64,000 bases of DNA, from NCBI GenBank assembly GCA_034044135.1, contig CP139021.1:1813635-1877634 (forward strand), read 5' to 3'. Below, in pieces: positions 8,835-16,364 of the stretch (positions are counted from its first letter, which is position 1; every line of letters starts with the position of its first letter). Below the pieces are notes generated by a model, which was given only the letters and a program-made list of their open reading frames with translations, did no database searches and was not told the DNA's origin. Source of the DNA: Flammeovirgaceae bacterium SG7u.111. GTDB lineage: Bacteria > Bacteroidota > Bacteroidia > Cytophagales > Flammeovirgaceae. The position numbers and the translations under genes are program-made.

Positions 8835-9560
8835 ATGGATTTTAGGAAATTCCCTAATATATCGGTTGATTGTGTGGTGTTTGGTTTGGATGCCTCTGGG
8901 ATTCAGATATTGTTGACAAAACGTACCCTTCATATGTATGATGGTAAATACCCCGAGGTAGACGATTGGGTGCTTAAGGGAAATCATGTTTTTAAAAGTG
9001 AGAGGCTTGACGAAACTGCCAAGCGTATTTTTAAAAGCCTCACTGGACTCGAGGATATGTACATGAAGCAATTTCGGACTTTTGGGAATCCGGAGCGGAT
9101 AAAAAGTGATAAAGATCTGCTTTGGGTGAAAAGTAGGGGTGGCGATCCAAGAACAATGTCGGTGGCATATTATTTTATTTTACCGACCAACAAAGTACAG
9201 CTTAGGAGCGACAACGCAAAGTGGTTTCCGCTTAATAAGCTTCCTCATTTAGGCTTCGACCACCTCGAAATTATCAACCAGGCCCTTGCCGATATACGGA
9301 GTAGGATTATGGCAGAACCTCTCATTTTTGAGTTCTTGCACGATAAATTTACGCTGAACGAACTACAGCATGCTTACGAATCGGTCTTAGATATTGAAAT
9401 TGATAACCGTAACTTTAGGAAAAAGGCATTAAGCAAAAATTATATTGTACCGTTAGACGAAAAAAAGGTGGGGGCATCAAAAAAACCGGCGAAACTTTAC
9501 ATGTTCAGTAGAGATATTTATAACAAGATTAGTAGCAAACATAATCTTGTTAGTTTGTAA
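8835..9560 (+). CDS. Nudix-related transcriptional regulator (NrtR/AraR type)
   Basis: This 241-residue protein has a Nudix-fold N-terminal domain (residues about 8-140: VDCVVFGLDASGIQILLTKR) followed by a winged-helix C-terminal domain (about 150-235, FTLNELQHAYESVL, FRKKALSKNYI). That is the architecture of NrtR and of the Bacteroides arabinose regulator AraR. The Nudix box is degenerate: where REUxEE should be it reads KRIFKS, so the metal-binding glutamates are missing and the domain should sense a ligand rather than hydrolyse one. It is divergent from the polyol operon and preceded by a perfect palindrome. I infer that it represses the operon and itself until a sugar or sugar-phosphate effector binds. 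Confidence 0.82.
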   Translation: MDFRKFPNISVDCVVFGLDASGIQILLTKRTLHMYDGKYPEVDDWVLKGNHVFKSERLDETAKRIFKSLTGLEDMYMKQFRTFGNPERIKSDKDLLWVKSRGGDPRTMSVAYYFILPTNKVQLRSDNAKWFPLNKLPHLGFDHLEIINQALADIRSRIMAEPLIFEFLHDKFTLNELQHAYESVLDIEIDNRNFRKKALSKNYIVPLDEKKVGASKKPAKLYMFSRDIYNKISSKHNLVSL

Positions 9561-9576
9561 AAATGATTTTTGATAA

Positions 9577-10432
9577 GAGCATGTTTAAAAATTTAATTCA
9601 TGTTTTCTTTTGAGCCTGTTGAGTATTATTTGGCAGTTTTGCCATAGCACCCAAGCTTTTTGTGGTCTTTTCATAGTCCTTGGACAGCCTCCTGAAGAAA
9701 TTGAGCGTCCCGAAAGTCCTTTCCGTGACCCACCTCCACTTGATGGGCACGAAGCCCTTGGCGGTCGGTGGGCAAGAGGAAATCTCGACCCCCACACCCC
9801 TGATATTTTCCTCCACCCAGCCCATGAAGCCTTCTTTGTAGGCATGGTCGGCCAGTATCTTCTTAATCCTATCCAGGTAGCCCAGCAAGGGGTCGGCCAC
9901 CCGTTGCCCTGCCGCCCCATCAGGCTCGTTGGCCGGGCCGGCGAGCACGCCCCATACCAACCCCAACGTGTCGGTGACCACGTGCCTTTTCCTGCCGTCC
10001 ACCTTCTTGTTGCCGTCTATGCCGGTGTCCTGGCCTATGAAAGGCGCACACCTTACCGACTGGCTGTCAATGGATAGCATACTGGGGGTCTCCTTTTTGT
10101 TTTCCCCCACTCTCCATTTCTTGTTCAACTGGGCGTTGATACGCTCCAAGGTGTTGTCCTGTTTCCATCTGCGGAAATAATAATAGACACTCTGCCATGG
10201 GGGGTATCCACCGGAGAGGTTCCGCCATTGCATCCCCGTGCGCAAGATATAAAATATGCCATCCACCACGTCGCGCAAATCATATTTACGCTTTCTTTGC
10301 ACAGGTAGGTATTCTTTGATATATTCCCATTGCTGGGCAGTCAATCGGCTTTGGTCGGTTTCCATAAACTTTGTTGTTTGGTCACTACAAAGTTTTGGGC
10401 TGCCCAGCTTTTTTCAAAATTTAAACATGCTC
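9577..10432 (-). mobile_element. IS5-family insertion sequence, complete (856 bp)
   Basis: The ends are inverted repeats that start GAGCATGTTTAAA (left, 9577) and the complement at the right end (10432). They are flanked by the direct repeat TAA at 9574-9576 and 10433-10435, a 3-base TNA duplication as made by some IS5-family groups. One transposase gene fills almost all of it. It landed 16 bases after the stop codon of the Nudix regulator gene, so no gene is interrupted. The element is visibly more GC-rich than its surroundings, which suggests recent arrival. Confidence 0.85.
9598..10365 (-). CDS. IS5-family DDE transposase
   Basis: This 255-residue single-frame transposase has an N-terminal DUF4096-like region (LRTGMQWRNLSGGYPPWQSV, residues about 41-60). 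The DDE triad is visible as D100 in LSIDSQSV, D173 in LADHAYKEG and E215 in WVTERTFG. The length is normal for the IS427-like group, and no stop codon or frameshift interrupts it, so the element is probably active. It is translated inside the inverted repeats at 9577-10432. Confidence 0.9.
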   Translation of the reverse strand: METDQSRLTAQQWEYIKEYLPVQRKRKYDLRDVVDGIFYILRTGMQWRNLSGGYPPWQSVYYYFRRWKQDNTLERINAQLNKKWRVGENKKETPSMLSIDSQSVRCAPFIGQDTGIDGNKKVDGRKRHVVTDTLGLVWGVLAGPANEPDGAAGQRVADPLLGYLDRIKKILADHAYKEGFMGWVEENIRGVGVEISSCPPTAKGFVPIKWRWVTERTFGTLNFFRRLSKDYEKTTKSLGAMAKLPNNTQQAQKKT

Positions 10433-10517
10433 TAATTGGACAAAACTCCGTGGTATTTGTAGCGAAATAATACTTCTGGTTTCTGTGAGGATTAATGTCG
10501 CTTTTCTCAGGTAGGTA

Positions 10518-10558
10518 ACATAAAACCCTAGTAGTTGGCAGCTACTAGGGTTTTATGT
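10518..10558 (+). terminator. Strong hairpin terminator
   Basis: A 17-base perfect stem (ACATAAAACCCTAGTAG and its complement) with a 7-base loop is followed by a T-rich run on the plus strand (GTTTTTTAG). Without the IS it would lie about 100 bases beyond the Nudix regulator gene, so it probably ended that transcript before the insertion. Confidence 0.6.
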
Positions 10559-10579
10559 GTTTTTTAGTATTCAATAGAG

Positions 10580-11024
10580 TTTAAGCGAGGAGCTACATAT
10601 TGTAGACTCCGCCATTGATGTCGAGTAGTAGCCCCAGTAATAAAGCCGTCGTTTTCGGAGGCTAGGTAAACAACTGCTCGCGCGCTACGTCAGCTGCATT
10701 ACCTGCTCGTTGGATGGGGATGCTGGCTGTTGTTGCTGCCGCTCGCGTTACAAACATCATAGATGTGAGATTGATGTCCATTACCTTATGCCAAAATTCA
10801 GTCTCCATTTCATCCAGTATTGTACGTGCTACAAGCGAATCTGCGTTGTTGATCAGTATGTCTAGACAACCCAATGCTTCTATCGTTTTTTTCAACCATT
10901 GCGTTCGTATCGGCTTCTTTTGTTAAATCACCACTAATTGGCTTCGTTATCAATAAAATATCTGGTGATTGATTCGCCAATTTCTTGAGCACCAGCGGTA
11001 ATTAGTACGTTTTTCTTATTGATT
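10580..11024 (-). pseudogene. Decayed short-chain dehydrogenase/reductase (SDR) gene
   Basis: Fragments of a classical SDR follow one another in different frames. Near 11020 is KKNVLITAGAQEIGESI (degenerate glycine motif), then SGDLTKEADTNA, then LGCLDILINNADSLVARTIL (the NNAG motif changed to NNAD) and FWHKVMDINLTSMMFVTRAA. The sequence then jumps to IPIQRAGNAADVA and YLASENDGFITGA, which in real SDRs lie far downstream. The segment with the catalytic YxxxK is deleted. Several frameshifts and stops and the lack of an ATG show that the gene is dead. Confidence 0.7.
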
Positions 11025-11063
11025 TATCAGTGTTTTTTATGTTATTCTTATATCCTCTAAAGC

Positions 11064-11113
11064 AAAAAAGCAGTTAAGAATCAAGTGTTTAGTTTAGCTC
11101 TTAACTGCTTTTT
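11064..11113. terminator. Bidirectional hairpin terminator
   Basis: A 15-base perfect stem (AAAAAGCAGTTAAGA at 11065-11079, complement at 11099-11113) gives T-runs on both strands. It lies 25 bases past the minus-strand stop at 11138 and probably ends that transcript. Confidence 0.65.
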
Positions 11114-11137
11114 ATATATATATGTTGCTGAATCTGG

Positions 11138-11971
11138 TTATTTTGAGAATTCTTCTTTTTTTAGATTGTTATCAAATTTAATATCAGACCAATCAACGAG
11201 GATCCAAGGCGCATCAGTTACTTCAGCATCCCAAGTAGATTTTTTGTATTTACGTTTACTAGGTATTAAAAAACCATCTATTTCTTCATGTTCCATTTGC
11301 ATGAGTAGCGGTTCTTCTATAATACCAAAATCGGCTACAGTAAACAAAAATTGATCTACTATTCCTGTTTCTTTATTGATATAAAGCTGATAAATGTCGG
11401 TGGGTTTATCATTTTGAGATTCAAAAGAAACCTTTACAATATCAAAGCTTTTGTTATCCAATTCTTTCTCACCCAAATATTCATACCTCAAACCTGGATC
11501 TAACAATTTTTGAAACATGGCAAACCAATAAAAATTGGTAGGTCTGCTGAACATGACTCTTTTTAGTGCTGTTGTGTCATTAACTAACTTTCCATTTGCC
11601 TTTAGCCAATATTCCTTACCGTCATACCCTTGTTCCATTGTACCTTCTAGCTGAGGTAAAGTACGCTGGTGTTGCTTGTATTCTCCATAAGATAATTCTC
11701 CATCAAAAATGTATTTCTCTGTAGAAATGTCCGCCTTGCCATCTGGTGTGGTATAGGTGTAGGTGTACGCCACATCCTTTTTAGACCTTAGTTTTTGATA
11801 ATCACCTACTTTTTTTACCATATTATACACCAGTTCATGCCCTTTGTTTAGAAAATTGAAAGTGGTTTCTTCTTGGGCAATTACCACCTCTTCAACTTCC
11901 TTTTTTGAAGTGTTGGTACAGCTAACAATGGTTAAAAAGCTTAATACTATTGTGAGTGTTTTTATGTTCAT
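11138..11971 (-). CDS. DUF6503-like periplasmic lipoprotein
   Basis: This 277-residue protein has a lipoprotein signal with the lipobox TIVSC (Cys18). The mature part is rich in beta strands (AYTYTYTTPDGKADIST, LGEKELDNKSFDIVKVSFES, TDIYQLYINKETGIVDQF), like LolA/DUF6503-type outer-membrane-lipid-associated proteins found in Flavobacteria and Cytophagia. No catalytic residues stand out and the function is unknown. It is followed by a strong bidirectional hairpin. It shares strand with the peroxiredoxin-like genes upstream but is separated from them by about 120 bases. Confidence 0.65.
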   Translation of the reverse strand: MNIKTLTIVLSFLTIVSCTNTSKKEVEEVVIAQEETTFNFLNKGHELVYNMVKKVGDYQKLRSKKDVAYTYTYTTPDGKADISTEKYIFDGELSYGEYKQHQRTLPQLEGTMEQGYDGKEYWLKANGKLVNDTTALKRVMFSRPTNFYWFAMFQKLLDPGLRYEYLGEKELDNKSFDIVKVSFESQNDKPTDIYQLYINKETGIVDQFLFTVADFGIIEEPLLMQMEHEEIDGFLIPSKRKYKKSTWDAEVTDAPWILVDWSDIKFDNNLKKEEFSK

Positions 11972-12094
11972 TTTGTAATTTTATTTAGTAGCTATTTTGA
12001 AATATATTGTGCATGCCTATCACAAACTTATTTAAGTTTTGGATGTATCACCACTTCGTGAAAGAAATGGTTAATCCCAAAAGAAATTCTTCTT

Positions 12095-12748
12095 TTAGGG
12101 TTTTTCATTTTGGTTTTTAATAACTTCTAAAATAGTCTCTGGCTCTAGGCGCTCGGTATAATCTTCTGGGACAAAACTGTAAATAACTTCTCGGTCTTTA
12201 TTTACAATGTAAGTTGCGGGCATTGGCAATTCAAAATCGTTGTTTCCATTGTGTTTATCCACCTCGATACCAAAATCTTTGTAAACACCTTGTAAGTCTT
12301 CTGGTAGTTGAAAGACCAATCCTAGTGACTTTGCATACGTATTATCAATGTCGCTTAATACTGCAAACGTTAATTCGTTTTTTTCTAAAGTAGTGAGTGA
12401 ATTGTCTGGCGTTTCTGGTGTAATAGCAATTAATTCGCTATTTAGTGCTGTTAATTCGGGAAGAATATTCTGCAAAGCTTTTAACTCCATATTGCAATAG
12501 GGACACCAGCCGCCTCTATAGAATGATATTACTAAAAATTGGGATTTAAAATGCTCCAACGAAACATCGTTACCTTCAATATATTTTAAGGTAAAAGGTG
12601 GCAGTATTTGTCCAGTTTTCAGTGCTTTTTCACTCAAGTGTTGAGACTTAAGATCCGCTGTGCTTTTTAGCATTATCGAACGTTTTGCCTCCGGAATTAC
12701 CTTTGCGCTGTTGTTTCTTCTTTCTGATAATTGATCTGTAAGACTCAT
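12095..12748 (-). CDS. Peroxiredoxin-like (AhpC/TSA family) protein
   Basis: This 217-residue protein has a thioredoxin fold. FYRGGWCPYCNMELKALQ places a CPYC pair where AhpC/TSA proteins carry the peroxidatic Cys, and LPMPATYIVNKDREV supplies the cis-Pro region. The WCPYC motif marks the peroxiredoxin-like branch of the family rather than a classical AhpC. It has no signal peptide, so it should be cytoplasmic and reduce peroxides or disulfides. A paralogue with the same motif lies at 14386-15054, with a TetR/CMD pair between them, which suggests a local oxidative or electrophile response set. Confidence 0.82.
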   Translation of the reverse strand: MSLTDQLSERRNNSAKVIPEAKRSIMLKSTADLKSQHLSEKALKTGQILPPFTLKYIEGNDVSLEHFKSQFLVISFYRGGWCPYCNMELKALQNILPELTALNSELIAITPETPDNSLTTLEKNELTFAVLSDIDNTYAKSLGLVFQLPEDLQGVYKDFGIEVDKHNGNNDFELPMPATYIVNKDREVIYSFVPEDYTERLEPETILEVIKNQNEKP

Positions 12749-12769
12749 TGCTTCTATGTTATTTAATAA

Positions 12770-12979
12770 ACTATATCACGGTTAGTGGCATTAATGGCAT
12801 TTTCAAAGATCAATAATGCGCATAGTTTAGGTTAAAGCCGAATAGGTCAGAGGTATTCAATGGGCTAAAGCCTGTGCTAGTGAAAAAGATCAGCAGGTAT
12901 GGCTTTTGGCTCCGTTTGAAATAAAAAAGACATTGGCTTTTAACCTCAGAAGTCTATACAAATTAAACCGTGATATAGT
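12770..12979. repeat. Possible 210-bp MITE-like element with 14-base inverted ends
   Basis: The sequence ACTATATCACGGTT at 12770-12783 is repeated exactly in inverted orientation at 12966-12979. The 182 bases in between have no coding potential. I cannot see a convincing target duplication, so this may be a small mobile element or a chance pair. Confidence 0.35.
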
Positions 12980-13001
12980 CTACTGTTAGGGCTATTGGGT
13001 T

Positions 13002-13559
13002 TTATACTGTTTGTAGTTCCCAAGCGAATTTTTGGAATGCTTCGTCTACGGGAGTGTTGGCTATATGGTTGGTGTAATTACTGATCACTTTCTGTGATAA
13101 ACCTAAGATAACCTCCAAGACTTGTTGCTCTCCATAACCTGCTGCATAGAATGTATCTAAATCTTCTTGTGTCACGTGCCCACGATTACGTACCACCTTT
13201 AAAGTGAACTCATGTAAGGCTTGCAATTTATCAGTTGGCATAGATGCCCTATTTCTCAATGCCTCTGTTAATTCGGGACTAACTTTCATCATATGGGCAA
13301 TTCCGGTATGAGCAGGCACACAGTAATGGCATTCGTGTTCTACATTAATGGTTTGCCAAACTACGGTAAGTTCTTCTTCGTTAAATGACGTATCTTGGAA
13401 TAAGCCATGTAATGTTTTGTAGGCTTCTAATACTTGTGGTGAAGAAGCTAAAACTCCATGCAAGCCTGGCAGCATTCCAAATGCTTTTACCGATTGGTCC
13501 AATGATTCTTTGCTTCCTTCTGGAGCTGATTCTATTGTGTGAACTTTTAATGTTGTCAT
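13002..13559 (-). CDS. Carboxymuconolactone decarboxylase (AhpD-like) family protein
   Basis: This protein of about 185 residues is all-helical and contains ECHYCVPAHTGIA, the CxxC plus His motif of AhpD-type members that act as peroxidase reductants. The ATG at 13559 was chosen; the upstream ATG at 13592 lies inside the TetR operator at 13581-13604, so it cannot be the normal start. The gene follows the tetR gene with 60 bases between, and the operator sits in that gap. It should therefore be induced when the TetR regulator releases. A partner role for the nearby peroxiredoxin-like proteins is inferred. Confidence 0.82.
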   Translation of the reverse strand: MTTLKVHTIESAPEGSKESLDQSVKAFGMLPGLHGVLASSPQVLEAYKTLHGLFQDTSFNEEELTVVWQTINVEHECHYCVPAHTGIAHMMKVSPELTEALRNRASMPTDKLQALHEFTLKVVRNRGHVTQEDLDTFYAAGYGEQQVLEVILGLSQKVISNYTNHIANTPVDEAFQKFAWELQTV

Positions 13560-13580
13560 TCTTTTAAAGTTTATTGTTAA

Positions 13581-13604
13581 ATATCTAAACAATCGTTTAG
13601 ATAT
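13581..13604. promoter_or_regulatory. TetR operator upstream of the AhpD-like gene
   Basis: A perfect inverted repeat with 10-base arms (ATATCTAAAC / GTTTAGATAT) and a 4-base centre contains the core CTAAACAATCGTTTAG. The same core, one base different, recurs upstream of the tetR gene at 14207. The arrangement is what a dimeric TetR repressor needs. Confidence 0.72.
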
Positions 13605-13619
13605 AGGTTAAAAAAAGGT

Positions 13620-14183
13620 TTATAGATTTTTAAATGTCATTTCAATATAGTCTTCTATTTCTTCTGTAGTATTCACTTTGGACGCTGCAGCCAAGCCGTG
13701 CTTTGCCAATAGTAAGAAGTTAGCCTGCTTCAAAACAGTCTCTTCATCTTTATTGGCATCCATTTTTAATTTTTCAATGAACAACTCTTTCAGACTGTTC
13801 ATAAAGGAATTCATTTCTTTATTTATAAGTTCATCTTCTCCTTCTGAGAACTCATAGTAAGTATTTGTAACGAGACACCCTTTTTCATTTCCATTTTCAT
13901 TACAAATTCTAACTGAATTATAGAAAAAGGTTTTTATGTCTTCTATGCCGTTGTTTGAATTTTTAAATTCTTCGAAAATAGAGTTTACCTTTCTTTTGTA
14001 GCTTTTTAAACTTTCGAGAAATAAGCCATGCTTGTTTCCAAAACTAGAATATATAGAAAACTTGTTAATGCTCATTTCTTTTTCAAGCATTTGCATAGAA
14101 GTAGCTTTATAACCATTTCGCCAAAATAGGTTCATAGCTTTTTCTACTACTGCGTCTTCATTATATTGTTTTTTTCTAGCCAT
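13620..14183 (-). CDS. TetR-family transcriptional repressor
   Basis: In this 187-residue protein the N-terminal helix-turn-helix is clear: VVEKAMNLFWRNGYKATSMQ followed by LEKEMSINKFSIYSSFGNKH, the usual TetR recognition helix ending in YxxFxxK/H. The C-terminal ligand domain is helical, with GCLVTNTYYEF at its start as in the TetR_C_11/YxaF-like group. Two near-identical palindromes flank the gene, one 24 bases before its start and one after its stop, before the AhpD-like gene. That points to autoregulation and control of the neighbour. The ligand is unknown; electrophiles or quinone-like compounds are a guess from context. Confidence 0.88.
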   Translation of the reverse strand: MARKKQYNEDAVVEKAMNLFWRNGYKATSMQMLEKEMSINKFSIYSSFGNKHGLFLESLKSYKRKVNSIFEEFKNSNNGIEDIKTFFYNSVRICNENGNEKGCLVTNTYYEFSEGEDELINKEMNSFMNSLKELFIEKLKMDANKDEETVLKQANFLLLAKHGLAAASKVNTTEEIEDYIEMTFKNL

Positions 14184-14206
14184 TGTTTCAAATTATTGAT
14201 ACAAAA

Positions 14207-14222
14207 CTAAACAATCGGTTAG
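14207..14222. promoter_or_regulatory. TetR operator in front of the tetR gene
   Basis: CTAAACAATCGGTTAG matches the core of the operator at 13585-13600 at 15 of 16 positions. It ends 24 bases upstream of the tetR start codon. Confidence 0.65.
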
Positions 14223-14385
14223 AAATATAAAACTTTTTAACTCTTTTTATGAGAATTAAGTGTAATTAGTTGGGTGTGAGAAGGGGGGTGTGTTTTATAA
14301 CAGACTGACTTAAAGGTGGTTTATCTGTTTTTAAACCCTATTGAAATATATTAAGTACCATTTGTATTGTTTTAAAGGTTATCAG

Positions 14386-15054
14386 TTATTTTGTTTGAAG
14401 TGTTTTTAGCACTTCTACTATTTCGGAAATATTGGCTCTGTTGCGGTAATCTGCATCTAAAAAAGCATATTTAACTATACCATTTTTGTCTATGACATAG
14501 GTAGCGGTAATAGGTAATTCACTACTGTCATCTCCATTGTAATTGTGTAAGCCAAGGCCGTTTTTATAAGCTTCTGCCAAAGCATCTGTTAGCTTGTAAA
14601 CTAAGCCGTATTTTTTTGCCACTTTGTTCCCAACATCACTCAATACCTGAAATTCTAAGTGGTGTTTTTCTTTGGTAGAAAGCGATTTGTCAGGTAGTTC
14701 TGGTGTTAAAGCCAATAGGCTAGCTCCATGCTTTTTAAATTCGGGTAAACTGTTCTGTAAAAACTGCAAGGTTATGTTGCAGTATGGACACCAACCACCT
14801 CTGTACCAAGTGAGTATTACAGGCTCTTCTTTTAAATTGGTTTCTAAATTGGTACAATTGCCTAAAGCATTTTTTAGCGTAAAATCTATAGCCTTATCAC
14901 CCAGATTAATAGCATTTTCCTCAAAATGTGTGTTGATGATAGCTTCTATATTTTCGGTAGCCATTGCTTTTTGATCACTGGATGCATCGGTTTCCCACGC
15001 TTCTTTTTTAGCTTTTAATACATCCTGCAGACTGTTTCGTTCTATGGTATTCAT
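14386..15054 (-). CDS. Peroxiredoxin-like (AhpC/TSA family) protein, second copy
   Basis: This 222-residue paralogue of the protein at 12095-12748 has the same architecture: a helical N-terminal extension of about 45 residues, then WYRGGWCPYCNITLQFLQ, with the CPYC pair where the peroxidatic Cys lies, and LPITATYVIDKNGIVKYAF near the cis-Pro. It is probably a cytoplasmic thiol peroxidase or reductase. It lies 13 bases downstream of an MFS exporter gene on the same strand, so the two are probably one transcript. Duplicated peroxidases around one TetR regulator suggest a specialised stress response. Confidence 0.82.
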   Translation of the reverse strand: MNTIERNSLQDVLKAKKEAWETDASSDQKAMATENIEAIINTHFEENAINLGDKAIDFTLKNALGNCTNLETNLKEEPVILTWYRGGWCPYCNITLQFLQNSLPEFKKHGASLLALTPELPDKSLSTKEKHHLEFQVLSDVGNKVAKKYGLVYKLTDALAEAYKNGLGLHNYNGDDSSELPITATYVIDKNGIVKYAFLDADYRNRANISEIVEVLKTLQTK

Positions 15055-15066
15055 CTTATTGTATGT

Positions 15067-16278
15067 TTAAATATTTGTCTTTAATAATGGAGATTTTTTG
15101 AACCCGTATTTTGGTTTCTTCAGAATGTGATATGTTAGTGCGATTGCTACTAGAGTAAAGCCAAACGTGGTAAGTCCTAACCAGCCATATTGACTAATAA
15201 CCGAAACACCTAAGGCAGAGCCTAATGACGCTCCAATATAGTAGAACAGCATATACACAGCGTTGGCTCTACTTTGTGCATTGGTGTCTACAGAAAACAC
15301 ACGCACCTGATTGGGGATTTGTGAGCCGAAAACACCTAAATCTAATAGTACAATACCTATGCAAAGTGCTATGATCGAGTTTTGCCCAATGGCCATTACC
15401 ACAAAGCTTATTAATACCACGGTAATAGAAACTATCATTACTTTTCTAGAGCCTATTTTATCTACCCATTTTCCAGCTATTTTAGCCCCAAATATTCCAG
15501 CTGCGCCTACAAAACCCAATAATCCAACTTGCTGCACGGAATATGAAAAAGGCTTGTCCATAAGGTGAATGGCAATGGTTGCCCACATCGCATTGAAAGC
15601 AGCGAACCACAATGCGCCTACAAAAGCAGCGTCACGCAATAAGGGTTTTGTTTTTACCAATGTGAACATAGAGCCCAATAGTTTTGGGTAGCTTAACCTT
15701 ACAGTTGGTTTATTGGCAGGTAAAACCATATGCAAGACCACGCCGATGACAGCAGCTATAATTGCTGCTCCCAGAAATACGGTTCGCCATCCAAAATGTT
15801 CTGCTATAAATCCACTTACTGTTCTTGAGAGTAAAATTCCAGTGGTTAGCCCTGTCATTAAAGTGGCTACTACCTTGCCTTTGTTTTTGGGTGTGGTTAA
15901 GGATATACCCAGCGGTAATAGTTGTTGGGTAATATTGGCTCCTAGCCCCACCACAAAGGTGGCAGTTATTAGCACGCCAAAGTTTGGAGCCCAATACACC
16001 CCTAGCAATGCAAGGGTTAGTGTTATGGACAAGTTTCTTATAACTAGTTTTCTATTCATCACATCGCCTAAAGGCGATATAAAAAAGATAGCCATGGCAT
16101 ACCCAATTTGTGATGCAGATGGTATAAAACCCAACATACTCTCTTGTAGTACTAAAGATCTGCCAATAGAGGGGATTAAAGGTTGGTTGTAGTATAAATT
16201 GGCTGCTGTTGCGGCTATGGCAGTAGCCATAATGAATAGGAGTTTTTTGCTTAAAGGTTTATGTTGTATAGTGTCCAT
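15067..16278 (-). CDS. MFS transporter (drug/sugar efflux type)
   Basis: This 403-residue protein has about twelve transmembrane helices. The loop between helices 2 and 3 reads SPLGDVMNRKLVI, a form of the MFS signature (GxLaDrxGrr). NLYYNQPLIPSIGRSL at the N-terminus is typical of the YdhP/AraJ-like exporter group. It should export small molecules using the proton gradient. It is followed closely by the peroxiredoxin-like gene at 14386, and an AraC regulator gene on the same strand lies about 90 bases upstream. Its substrate is unknown. Confidence 0.88.
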   Translation of the reverse strand: MDTIQHKPLSKKLLFIMATAIAATAANLYYNQPLIPSIGRSLVLQESMLGFIPSASQIGYAMAIFFISPLGDVMNRKLVIRNLSITLTLALLGVYWAPNFGVLITATFVVGLGANITQQLLPLGISLTTPKNKGKVVATLMTGLTTGILLSRTVSGFIAEHFGWRTVFLGAAIIAAVIGVVLHMVLPANKPTVRLSYPKLLGSMFTLVKTKPLLRDAAFVGALWFAAFNAMWATIAIHLMDKPFSYSVQQVGLLGFVGAAGIFGAKIAGKWVDKIGSRKVMIVSITVVLISFVVMAIGQNSIIALCIGIVLLDLGVFGSQIPNQVRVFSVDTNAQSRANAVYMLFYYIGASLGSALGVSVISQYGWLGLTTFGFTLVAIALTYHILKKPKYGFKKSPLLKTNI

Positions 16279-16364
16279 TGTGTGTCTCTAAATTTGTTAT
16301 AGTACAAAGGTAGAGCAGGACACAAAGCTGTGTAAGGTTAGTATTTTAGGGAAAATGATACTTT

